Below the pieces are notes generated by a model. The model saw nothing but the letters and a program-made list of their open reading frames with translations. It did no database searches and was not told the origin of the DNA. Shown in pieces: positions 50,413 to 58,334 of a stretch of DNA of 64,000 nucleotides. Origin of the DNA: UBA3839 sp963627995 (lineage in GTDB: Bacteria; Bacteroidota; Bacteroidia; Bacteroidales; Bacteroidaceae); the NCBI GenBank assembly GCA_963627995.1, contig CAVGCV010000003.1:1-64000 (forward strand), in the 5' to 3' direction. The first letter of the stretch is position 1. Every line of letters starts with the position of its first letter. Position numbers and translations under genes: made by a program.

Positions 50413-50491
50413 CATCCGAATCCAACGCGGGCCGTGGCGCGCCGTGTTGGACACCGCAACGCGATAAGGTAAGAAAGAGACATTCCAAACA

Positions 50492-51841
50492 ATGCAAGGA
50501 CTGATGAGACAGACAATCAACACACTCCGCTGCGCCGCTGTGGCTGCTGCCATGGCGGCGGCTGCGAACCTCGGCGCCCAGGAGAGCAAGGACTCGGTCG
50601 AGTACGGAGGCTGGGACAAGTTCCGCGTGGGGGGCTACGGCGAAATGGTGGCCAAGTTCAAGGATTACGGGCTCAACCGCTGGGCGCGCCCCGATGGCAA
50701 CACGAAAATCAACCACAGCACGGTGGGCCTTCCGCGCTTCGTGCTTGCCGGCGACTACAAGTTCAACTCGAAGTGGATTCTCGGCGTGGAAGTCGAGTTC
50801 GAGGGCGGCGGCACGGGCATAGAATATGAGATGGAGCAGGGCAGCGGCAGTGAGAACGGAGAGTACGAGACCGAGATTGAGAAAGGCGGCGAGGTGGCTC
50901 TCGAGCAGTTCCACATCACGCGCCTCATCGTTCCCGAGTTCAACGTGCGCGTCGGCCACATGATTCTGCCGGTGGGCATGACGAACCCCCACCACGAGCC
51001 CATCAACTTCTTCGGGACCTCGCGCCCCGAAGGCGAGACGGTGATCATCCCCTCTACTTGGCACGAGACCGGCATCGGGTTCTTCGGGACGCTCGGCAGG
51101 GGCAGGGCCACGTTCGACTACGACGTGATGGTCGTCGCGGGCGCGAACCCCAACGGCTTCGACCGCTACAACTGGATACAGAAAGGCAAGCAAGGCTACT
51201 TCGAAGAGGACAACTTCACGTCGCCCGCCTACGTGTTCCGCCTGGACTACAAGGGCGTGCCGGGCCTTCGCGTCGGCGGCTCGTTCTACTACTGCGACAA
51301 TGTCGGAAAGAACGGCGACCGCCTGCTGACCTACGACCAACTGGGCAGGCTCCCGCTGCGCATCTTCTCGCTCGACGCGCAGTATGTGAACCCCTACGTC
51401 ACGGCGCGCGCCAACTGGCTGCAGGGCTCGATGAACAACGCGGCGGGCATCTCGCGCATCAACGTCAATTACCCCAACGCCTCGCCCTACAACCGCACGG
51501 CGTGGGTGGCGCACAAGGCCGTCACCTACAGCGCGGAGGTAGGCCTCAACCTGAAGCCCTTCTTCAAGAGCAATGCGTTCCCGGCCATCACCCCGTTCGC
51601 GCACTACGAATACTACAACCCCCAGGAAAAGGCCGACGGACAGGCAACCATGGACGACCGCTGCCAAGTGAGCATGTGGCGCGTGGGCGCCAACTGGAAA
51701 GCGCTGCCGAACCTCGTGGTGAAGGCCGACTACACCACGCGCCAAATCGGAACGCGCAAGGTGTTCGGAACAGGCGGCTATAACAGCGAGAACGAGTTCG
51801 CCGTCGGCGTGGCCTACGTGGGCTGGTTCTTCAAGAAATAA
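50492..51841 (+). CDS. Outer-membrane porin of the OprP type, iron operon
   Basis: The 449-residue protein starts MQGLMRQTINTLRCAAVAAA (or at the Met four codons later), a signal peptide ending near LGAQE. The mature barrel begins FRVGGYGEMVAKFKDYGLNR and has VEVEFEGGGTGIEYEMEQGS, then HMILPVGMTNPHHEPINFFG, a segment typical of these porins. It ends in an aromatic strand, VGVAYVGWFFKK, as outer-membrane proteins do. It heads a five-gene run with imelysin, a di-heme oxidoreductase, a second porin and a cytochrome-like lipoprotein, so it may admit iron or an iron complex; substrate is inferred from neighbours. Confidence 0.8.
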   Translation: MQGLMRQTINTLRCAAVAAAMAAAANLGAQESKDSVEYGGWDKFRVGGYGEMVAKFKDYGLNRWARPDGNTKINHSTVGLPRFVLAGDYKFNSKWILGVEVEFEGGGTGIEYEMEQGSGSENGEYETEIEKGGEVALEQFHITRLIVPEFNVRVGHMILPVGMTNPHHEPINFFGTSRPEGETVIIPSTWHETGIGFFGTLGRGRATFDYDVMVVAGANPNGFDRYNWIQKGKQGYFEEDNFTSPAYVFRLDYKGVPGLRVGGSFYYCDNVGKNGDRLLTYDQLGRLPLRIFSLDAQYVNPYVTARANWLQGSMNNAAGISRINVNYPNASPYNRTAWVAHKAVTYSAEVGLNLKPFFKSNAFPAITPFAHYEYYNPQEKADGQATMDDRCQVSMWRVGANWKALPNLVVKADYTTRQIGTRKVFGTGGYNSENEFAVGVAYVGWFFKK

Positions 51842-51906
51842 GCGCCGGCCCTCCCAAGGACAAGCGGACAAAATCATCAACAACTTAAAACATAACACAA
51901 ACAAAC

Positions 51907-53145
51907 ATGAAAAAGAACCTTCTTCTGATGGCAGCCATCGCCATGGGCGCCGCGCTGTCGTTCACCTCGTGCAGCGACGACAACAACGACGGCGACAAGT
52001 CCACGGACGTCGATTTGGAGTCGGTCAACTACGACTACACATCCGAAAACGCCGCGCAGTGGGGCAACTACATGGTGTCGGTGGCTTCGCTCTTGCAGAA
52101 CGACGCAACCACCCTCTACAAGGACTGGAAAGAAAGCTTCAATGGCGGGCTTAGCTATGCGGATTTGTTCAAGAACCACGACAACACCTACTACCGCTCG
52201 GCAGCAGACTGCGTGGCCCAGATTTTCGGCGGGTGTGTGGACATCGCCAACGAGGTGGGCACCACGAAGATTGGCGACCCGTACAACAAATACGCAGCCG
52301 GCCGCAAGCTCGATGCGCTTTATGCCGTCGAGTCGTGGTTCAGCTACCACTCCATCGAGGACTACTCCAACAACATCCGTTCCATCCGCAACGCCTACTA
52401 TGGCACTTACGAGCCCGCAAAGAGCGACAGCGAGGTGGAGGTGAATGCAAATTCCCTCTCCGCGGTCCTTGCGGCGAGGAACGCCGGCATGGACAACACC
52501 ATGAAGCAGCTGATTGCACAGGCCGTCGAGGCCATCGAGGCGATTCCCGCGCCTTTCCGCAACCACATTAACAGCGCGGAGGCAAAAGACGCCATGGACG
52601 CCTGCTCGGAGCTGTCCAACTACATGGAGAAGACGGTCGCCCCCTACTTTGCGGACAACATTACCGACGAGGCGGTGCTGGATCCCGTCATCGCGCAGTA
52701 CGTCGACCATGTCGTCCTGCCCACCTACAAGAGCCTGATGGAGAAGAACATCGAACTTTTCAACGTCGTCAAGGCTTTCCAGCAGTCGCCGTCCAACGAC
52801 AATTTCGAAGCATGCGCAAAGGCATGGATGGCCGCGCGCGCCCCGTGGGAGACGAGCGAGGCATTCCTCTACGGCCCGGTGTCGGACAAGGGACTTGACC
52901 CCAACATGGACTCTTGGCCGCTCGACGCCAAAGGAATCACTCAAATCCTGAAGAGCAACACGCTGGCCGACCTTGACTGGGACGGCGACTTCATCGAAGT
53001 CCCGGAGGAGGACGACGAGATTGCGACCATGAACCCCGACGACCTGAAGAAAGCGCAGGAAATCGCCGCAAAGCAGGCCCTCCGCGGCTTCCACACGCTC
53101 GAGTTCCTCATCTACAAGAACGGCAAGGCCCGCACGGTGAAATAA
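51907..53145 (+). CDS. Imelysin-family lipoprotein, probable iron-binding
   Basis: The 412-residue protein begins MKKNLLLMAAIAMGAALSFT and has a lipobox ending at Cys22 (FTSC), followed by an acidic linker. The helical imelysin fold shows AARAPWETSEAFLYGPVSDK and DSWPLDAKGITQIL, both family signatures, and the metal-site motif GFHTLEFLI near residue 394 (the G-x-H-x-x-E form). Imelysins (IrpA, EfeO-like) bind iron at the cell surface or in the periplasm. In cyanobacteria irpA is followed by irpB, a di-heme oxidoreductase, which is exactly the arrangement here. Confidence 0.92.
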   Translation: MKKNLLLMAAIAMGAALSFTSCSDDNNDGDKSTDVDLESVNYDYTSENAAQWGNYMVSVASLLQNDATTLYKDWKESFNGGLSYADLFKNHDNTYYRSAADCVAQIFGGCVDIANEVGTTKIGDPYNKYAAGRKLDALYAVESWFSYHSIEDYSNNIRSIRNAYYGTYEPAKSDSEVEVNANSLSAVLAARNAGMDNTMKQLIAQAVEAIEAIPAPFRNHINSAEAKDAMDACSELSNYMEKTVAPYFADNITDEAVLDPVIAQYVDHVVLPTYKSLMEKNIELFNVVKAFQQSPSNDNFEACAKAWMAARAPWETSEAFLYGPVSDKGLDPNMDSWPLDAKGITQILKSNTLADLDWDGDFIEVPEEDDEIATMNPDDLKKAQEIAAKQALRGFHTLEFLIYKNGKARTVK

Positions 53146-53250
53146 GCCGGCAGTCGCTACACGCGCTATGGCGGAGACGCAGGAACACACATTTCCGCGT
53201 CTTCGCCCTTGGCATATAAGATACGTCTATACTTCATGCCATTCATCCTT

Positions 53251-54690
53251 ATGAAAACAACGACAAAACTACTGCTCTTCTTGGCTGCCGGCGCACTCGC
53301 CGCTTCCTGCGACGACGACCAGGCGGAGAACATCGACAGCATCCTCGTCGATATGCCCGAAGGCTACGCGCTCTCGGCCGGCACTTCCACCAACTTCGCG
53401 ACGTCGTCGAAAGCCTACGACATGGAGACGCAATGGACGACGGGCAGCCTTCTCGCACGCTTCACGCGCGGCAACCAGCTCTACGACAACGTGCGCACGA
53501 GCAGCAACGGGCAGAGCGGCGGACTGGGGCCGGTGTACGCCGGCTACTCCTGCGGCAGCTGCCACCGCAACGCCGGGCGCACCGAGCCGGCGCTCTGGAG
53601 CAGCGGCGGCAGCGGCGAGTACGGCTTCTCGTCCATGCTCGTCTACATCACCCGCAAGAACGGCGCGTTCTTCCAGGACTACGGACGCGTGCTCCACGAC
53701 CAGGCCATCTACGGCGTGAAGCCCGAGGGAAAGCTCAAGGCCACCGTCCGCAAGGAGACGTTCCACTTCCCCGACGGCGAAGCCTACGAGCTGTGCCTGC
53801 CGCAGTATGAGATTACCGACTGGTACGCCGACAGCATCCGCCCCGAGGACATGTTCGTCACGGTGCGCGTGCCGCTCCGCCACGTCGGAATGGGACAGAT
53901 GATGGCCATCGACCGCGACGAAATCGAAAGGCTCGCCGCCAAGAGCAACTATCCGGAGTACGGCATCAGCGGGCGCGCCAACTACATCACCGAGCGCGGC
54001 GTGCGCCAGCTCGGGCTGTCGGGCAACAAGGCGCAGCACGCCGACCTCACGGTGGAGCTGGGCTTCTCCAGCGACATGGGAGTGACGAACAGCCGCTATC
54101 CCGAGGAAATCTGCGAGGGACAGATTCAAATGCAGGGCGGCAGCATGATGGGCCTGAGCTACGATCAGCTCGACGTTTCCACCAGCGACATGGAGGACGT
54201 GGACCTCTACCTGCACGCCCTGAGCGTGCCGGCGCGGCGCAATGTCAACGACCCAGTCGTGAAGCGCGGCGAGCAGATGTTCTACAAGGCCAAGTGCCAT
54301 CTGTGCCACGTCACCACGCTGCACACACGTCCGCGCGGCGCGACGCTGCTCAACGGCACCGAGATGCCTTGGCTCGGCGGACAGACCATCCACCCCTATT
54401 CCGACTACCTGCTGCACGACATGGGCAGCGAAATCATGGGCGCGGGACTCAACGACAACTACGTGAGCGGCCTCGCGCGCGGCAACGAGTGGCGCACGAC
54501 CCCGCTCTGGGGCATAGGCCTCCAGCAGCGCGTCAACGGCCATACGTACTTCCTGCACGACGGGCGCGCGCGCAACTTCGTCGAAGCCATCATGTGGCAC
54601 GGCGGCGAGGGCGAAGCCTCGAAGAACCTGTTCAAGAACATGGACAAGTCCGACCGCGACGCGCTCGTCGAGTTCCTGTGGTCGCTGTAG
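53251..54690 (+). CDS. Di-heme oxidoreductase (DHOR/IrpB-like) lipoprotein
   Basis: The ATG at 53251 (MKTTTKLLLFLAAGALAASC) gives a lipoprotein with Cys20; the earlier in-frame ATG would spoil the signal. The 479-residue protein has two c-type heme sites: CGSCH (101-105) and CHLCH (about 349-353). PEYGISGRANYITERGVRQL, TPLWGIGLQQRVNG and FLHDGRARNFVEAIMWHGGE are hallmarks of the DUF1111 di-heme family related to cytochrome c peroxidases. It would pass electrons in the periplasm, probably for iron oxidation state change during uptake. Heme attachment would need the CcsBA protein encoded at 58335. Confidence 0.9.
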   Translation: MKTTTKLLLFLAAGALAASCDDDQAENIDSILVDMPEGYALSAGTSTNFATSSKAYDMETQWTTGSLLARFTRGNQLYDNVRTSSNGQSGGLGPVYAGYSCGSCHRNAGRTEPALWSSGGSGEYGFSSMLVYITRKNGAFFQDYGRVLHDQAIYGVKPEGKLKATVRKETFHFPDGEAYELCLPQYEITDWYADSIRPEDMFVTVRVPLRHVGMGQMMAIDRDEIERLAAKSNYPEYGISGRANYITERGVRQLGLSGNKAQHADLTVELGFSSDMGVTNSRYPEEICEGQIQMQGGSMMGLSYDQLDVSTSDMEDVDLYLHALSVPARRNVNDPVVKRGEQMFYKAKCHLCHVTTLHTRPRGATLLNGTEMPWLGGQTIHPYSDYLLHDMGSEIMGAGLNDNYVSGLARGNEWRTTPLWGIGLQQRVNGHTYFLHDGRARNFVEAIMWHGGEGEASKNLFKNMDKSDRDALVEFLWSL

Positions 54691-54741
54691 GCCCCGGGGG
54701 CGGAAATCCACTCATTGCAACAACAACAAACACCCATAACG

Positions 54742-55956
54742 ATGAAAAAAATTCTATTTCTTGTCACACTGACAGCCCTCCCGCTCTGCGCATCGGCCCA
54801 GCAGGAGGAGGAAATCACCGAGAACGGAGTGGTGTCCGTCGATGGAAAGGACGGGTTCACCATCAGCAGCAAGCGCGGCGACTTCGTCTTCAAGCCGTAC
54901 GCGCTGATCCAGACCGCCGCGCAGTTCAACTACTACGACGACGAGGGGCTCGACAAGGCTTACAACCAGGACAACGTGGCCAACAGCGGATTCTCCATCC
55001 CCTACGCGGTGCTCGGCTTCACGGGAAAGGCGTTCGACAAGGTGTCGTTCAACCTCACGCTCAACGCTGCGGCGAGCGGCGGCAACCTCCTGCAGCAGGC
55101 CTGGTTCGACGTGAAGCTGAAGGAGCAGTTCGCCGTCAAGGCCGGAAAGTTCAAGACGCCGTTCACCCACGCCTACCTCACCACGCTCGGCGAGACGCTC
55201 ATGCCCACCGTGCCCACCTCCCTGACGGCGACCACCATCATGCCACACACGCTCAACGCCGTCACCCCCAGCATCGCCACGGGCTTCGACCTCGGCGTGG
55301 AGGTGCACGGACTGCTCGCCAAGAAGTTCGGCTACGAGGTCGGCGTGTTCAACGGCAGCGGCGCGTCGGTCAACACGGCGACGAAAACCTTCAGCGACGA
55401 CTGGCACATCCCCTCGCTCCTCTACGCCGCCCGCCTCACATGGATGCCCAAGGGCGTGATGCCGTCCACGCAGGGCAACCCCGGACGCCTGCGCGAGGAC
55501 AAGCTCCTCTTCGGCCTGTCCGTGTCGGAGAACGTCGAGAGCGAGAGCGAGAGCACGAACGACTTCCGTGCCGGCGTCGAGTTCTCCATGCTCAAGAACC
55601 GCTGGTACGTGGGCGCGGAGGCCTACTACATGAACGTCGGCTTCACCAAGCGCCAGAAGATCGACGAGAGCTTCAACTACTGGGGCGCGTACGCGCAGGC
55701 CGGCTACTTCGTGACCGACAACCTGCAGCTCGCCGCCCGCTACGACTTCATGGACCGCAACGGCACCGACCTCGACGGAATGCTCAACATGCCGGCCGTC
55801 GGCGCCAACTACTTCTTCCCGCACACCAACCTCAAGCTGCAGGCGATGTACCAGTACATCGGGCGCACCGGCCACGCCACCCAGCTCGACCGCGACAACG
55901 ACGACCTCGGGCAGCCCATGCACTCGGCGCGCGTGCAGCTGCAGTACACGTTCTGA
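54742..55956 (+). CDS. Second OprP-type porin of the iron operon
   Basis: The ATG at 54742 starts MKKILFLVTLTALPLCASAQ, a signal peptide cut after A-Q; the longer frame includes intergenic sequence. The 404-residue barrel has DGFTISSKRGDFVFKPYALI, NAAASGGNLLQQAWFDVKLK and AVKAGKFKTPFTHAYLTTLG, followed by TATTIMPHTLNAVTPSIATG, the order of phosphate-selective porin O/P relatives, ending RVQLQYTF. It differs clearly from the first porin of the operon, so it is not a recent duplicate. Gaps of 51 and 29 bases to its neighbours support one transcript. Substrate unknown; context suggests iron or a co-transported anion. Confidence 0.85.
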   Translation: MKKILFLVTLTALPLCASAQQEEEITENGVVSVDGKDGFTISSKRGDFVFKPYALIQTAAQFNYYDDEGLDKAYNQDNVANSGFSIPYAVLGFTGKAFDKVSFNLTLNAAASGGNLLQQAWFDVKLKEQFAVKAGKFKTPFTHAYLTTLGETLMPTVPTSLTATTIMPHTLNAVTPSIATGFDLGVEVHGLLAKKFGYEVGVFNGSGASVNTATKTFSDDWHIPSLLYAARLTWMPKGVMPSTQGNPGRLREDKLLFGLSVSENVESESESTNDFRAGVEFSMLKNRWYVGAEAYYMNVGFTKRQKIDESFNYWGAYAQAGYFVTDNLQLAARYDFMDRNGTDLDGMLNMPAVGANYFFPHTNLKLQAMYQYIGRTGHATQLDRDNDDLGQPMHSARVQLQYTF

Positions 55957-55985
55957 ACCGGCGACACCAAATCCCCGCATCCGAT

Positions 55986-56705
55986 ATGAACACAACGCAC
56001 CGAAGCCTTCTCGCCGGCGCGGCGGCCGCCCTGCTGCTCTGCGCCTGCGACGACGGCCGAATCCACGAGCACACCGACTACGACACGAGCGGGCGCACCG
56101 TGCGCCTCACCGCCAACGTCGCGGGCGCGAGCACCTGGGGCAGCGACTACACCATCGCGCTGGCGGGATTCGCCGCCGGCAGCGACTACTCCTCCATACT
56201 CCGCGTCGTGCGCCCCGACGCCGAGGGGAACGTCTCGATGGTGATGAAGAACGTCCCCGACGAGGTGACGAGCATCGAGCTGTGCGCCGTCAACCTCATC
56301 CACCAGCGCGTGGCCACCCTGGCCGCCGCCACCGCCGCGCAGCTGGCCGCCGCCGACACCATCCGCTTCGACGCGGGAAATGTCGACGCCTCCATGTTCG
56401 GCGCCATCCAGCAGAACGTCTTCAACACCACCTGCGCGAACTGCCACGGGGCCAGCTCCACGGCGGCCGCCGGCCTGTACCTCACCGAGGGCCACGCCCG
56501 CGCGGCCCTCGTCGGCCGCCCGTCCAAACTCCTGAACGGGCTGAGCCTCGTCGAGCCGGGCGACTCGGCCAACAGCGCGCTCCACCGCGCGCTCTTCACG
56601 CAGGCGAGCAAGGCGGACGGATGGCACTACGACCACTCCCGCGAGGTCGTCTCGACGCTCACCATGCGCCTCATCGACGACTGGATACAGGGCGGCGCCG
56701 AATAG
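55986..56705 (+). CDS. Lipoprotein with one c-type heme site (MbnP-like N-terminus)
   Basis: The 239-residue protein begins MNTTHRSLLAGAAAALLLCA and has a lipobox around Cys21. The N-terminal 130 residues form a beta-rich, Ig-like part (RTVRLTANVAGASTWGSDYT, ISIELC-like strands), and the C-terminal part has a single heme motif CANCH (about 150-154), followed by AAAGLYLTEGHARAALVGRP. Both are layouts seen in lipoproteins linked to imelysin systems in Bacteroidetes. It is the last gene of the operon and could hand electrons to or from the di-heme oxidoreductase. Confidence 0.8.
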   Translation: MNTTHRSLLAGAAAALLLCACDDGRIHEHTDYDTSGRTVRLTANVAGASTWGSDYTIALAGFAAGSDYSSILRVVRPDAEGNVSMVMKNVPDEVTSIELCAVNLIHQRVATLAAATAAQLAAADTIRFDAGNVDASMFGAIQQNVFNTTCANCHGASSTAAAGLYLTEGHARAALVGRPSKLLNGLSLVEPGDSANSALHRALFTQASKADGWHYDHSREVVSTLTMRLIDDWIQGGAE

Positions 56706-56741
56706 CCGCCACGCTCCCGCCGCGCCGCCCGCGCGGCCACG

Positions 56742-56961
56742 GCGCACCGGAAGCCTGACGCGGGCGCACCGGAAGTTCGGCGCGGGCGCAGTGCCGCGAA
56801 ATTTCCAAGTACTTGGAAATATTTTTTCAAGTACTTAGAAATATTTTTCCAAGTACTTGGAAATTTCGCGGCGGTGCGCCCGGGCCAAGATTCCAGCGCA
56901 CCGCGGGAAAACTTGCAGCGCGCCGCGGGAAAAGTACCTGTGCGCCGCCGGTGGAGCGCAG
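56742..56961. repeat. 22-bp phased intergenic array, locus 6
   Basis: GCGCAC starts at 56742 and 56764 and GCGCAG at 56786; the palindromic AAGTACTT units follow at 56807, 56829 and 56851; then GTGCGC at 56874, GCGCAC at 56896, GCGCGC at 56918 and GTGCGCC at 56940. Steps are 22 except 21 and 23 at the ends of the palindromic part. It fills most of the gap between the iron operon and the Rid gene. Confidence 0.9.
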
Positions 56962-57032
56962 GCGCGCGGCGGCTGTCGACGGGCCGCTTTGCGGAACGGC
57001 GGAGGCCGCTTTGCGGACGGCGGGAAAATGCG

Positions 57033-57040
57033 TAACTTTG
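57033..57040 (+). promoter_or_regulatory. -7 box of the Rid-family gene promoter
   Basis: TAACTTTG, exact consensus, about 100 bases before the start codon. Confidence 0.65.
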
Positions 57041-57140
57041 CAGTGAGAATCGCGCGGCGGCCACGCGGCGGCCGCGCCAAACGAGAGAACCATCCGCGCG
57101 GCGGGGCCTGCTTCCCCCGCGCCCAAAAACAACGAACGAG

Positions 57141-58280
57141 ATGAACACACAGAAGATAAGCTGGAGCGAGATTGGCGTGACGGCGGAGCTTGCCGCGTTC
57201 ACGCCTGCGGGAGGGGTGGCCGAGTTCCACGCCATGCTCCATGTAGAGCCGCGCGGCGAGGAGTTCGGCGGCCAGCTCGCGCGCGTCTACCAGGGCGAGG
57301 AGCTGCTCTCCGCCCTGCCGCAGCTGGACGGCGCGAAGGCCATCGTCAAGCGCTATTTCCTCAGCGACGCCACCAACCAGAGGCCCCTCATGAAGGACGA
57401 GCCTGCGGTGGCCTACTCTTTCATCCAGCAGCCGCCGCTCGACGGGTCGAAGATCGGCGTGTGGATTTACATGCAGCGCGGCTCGGAGGTGTACAACGAC
57501 AACGGCATGGTGGTGAGCGAGCACAACGGCTACCGCCACCTCTGGAAGATGGGGATGCACGAGCACAAGGGCGACTCGGCGTGGCAGACGGAGAGCCTGC
57601 TCATCTCCTACGAGGAGAAGCTGCAGCGCTTCGGGGCCACGCTCGCCGCGAACTGCGTGCGCACGTGGTTCTTCGTGCGCGACGTCGACACGCAGTACGC
57701 GGGCATGGTGCGCGCGCGCCGCGAGAACTTCGAGGAGCAGGGGCTCACTTCCGACACGCACTACATTGCCTCGACCGGCATAGGCGGGCTGCCCGCCGAC
57801 ACGCGCGCGCTGATCCAGCTGGGGACGTATGCCGTCGTCGGGTTCGCGCCCGAGCAGCAGCGCTACCTCTACGCGAAGACGCATCTGAACCCCACGTATG
57901 AGTACGGGGTGACCTTCGAGCGCGGCACGTGCATGGAGTACGGCGACCGCGCGCACGTCCTCATCTCCGGCACCGCGTCCATCGACAACCGGGGCGAGGT
58001 GGTGCACGTGGGCGACATCCGCCGCCAGACGGAGCGCATGTGGGAGAACGTGGAGGCGCTGCTCGCCGAGGCCGGCGCGACGTTCGACGACGTGATGCAG
58101 ATTGTGGTGTATGTGCGCGACATGGGCGACCGCGACATCGTGGCGCGCATGTTCGCCGGGAAGTTCCCCGGCACGCCCTACATCGTCACGCTCGCCCCGG
58201 TGTGCCGGCCGGCGTGGCTCATCGAGATGGAGTGCATGGCGGTGAGGGGGCGCTCCAATCCCGCCTACAAGGACTTTTGA
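57141..58280 (+). CDS. Rid-family protein with two Rid-like halves
   Basis: The 379-residue protein is nearly three times the length of a simple RidA. The C-terminal 130 residues show the YjgF/Rid pattern (AHVLISGTASIDNRGEVVHV, MWENVEALLAEAGATFDDVM, IVVYVRDMGDRDIVARMF, ending RPAWLIEMECMAV). The N-terminal part (SEIGVTAELAAFTPAGGVAE and CVRTWFFVRDVDTQYAGMVR) also resembles a degenerate Rid-like fold, as in FkbO/Hyg5-type chorismatases. The usual deaminase arginine appears replaced, so neither deaminase nor chorismatase activity is assured. No pathway partner lies nearby. Confidence 0.75.
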   Translation: MNTQKISWSEIGVTAELAAFTPAGGVAEFHAMLHVEPRGEEFGGQLARVYQGEELLSALPQLDGAKAIVKRYFLSDATNQRPLMKDEPAVAYSFIQQPPLDGSKIGVWIYMQRGSEVYNDNGMVVSEHNGYRHLWKMGMHEHKGDSAWQTESLLISYEEKLQRFGATLAANCVRTWFFVRDVDTQYAGMVRARRENFEEQGLTSDTHYIASTGIGGLPADTRALIQLGTYAVVGFAPEQQRYLYAKTHLNPTYEYGVTFERGTCMEYGDRAHVLISGTASIDNRGEVVHVGDIRRQTERMWENVEALLAEAGATFDDVMQIVVYVRDMGDRDIVARMFAGKFPGTPYIVTLAPVCRPAWLIEMECMAVRGRSNPAYKDF

Positions 58281-58334
58281 CCGCGCCCGCCCCTCCCCGC
58301 GCCCGCGGGAGGGGGCGGCGCTTTTCCCGTGCCT

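Noticed and set aside
53149..53250. Upstream start for the di-heme oxidoreductase (53209)
   Set aside because: The 14 extra residues would precede and disrupt a clean lipoprotein signal peptide starting at 53251.
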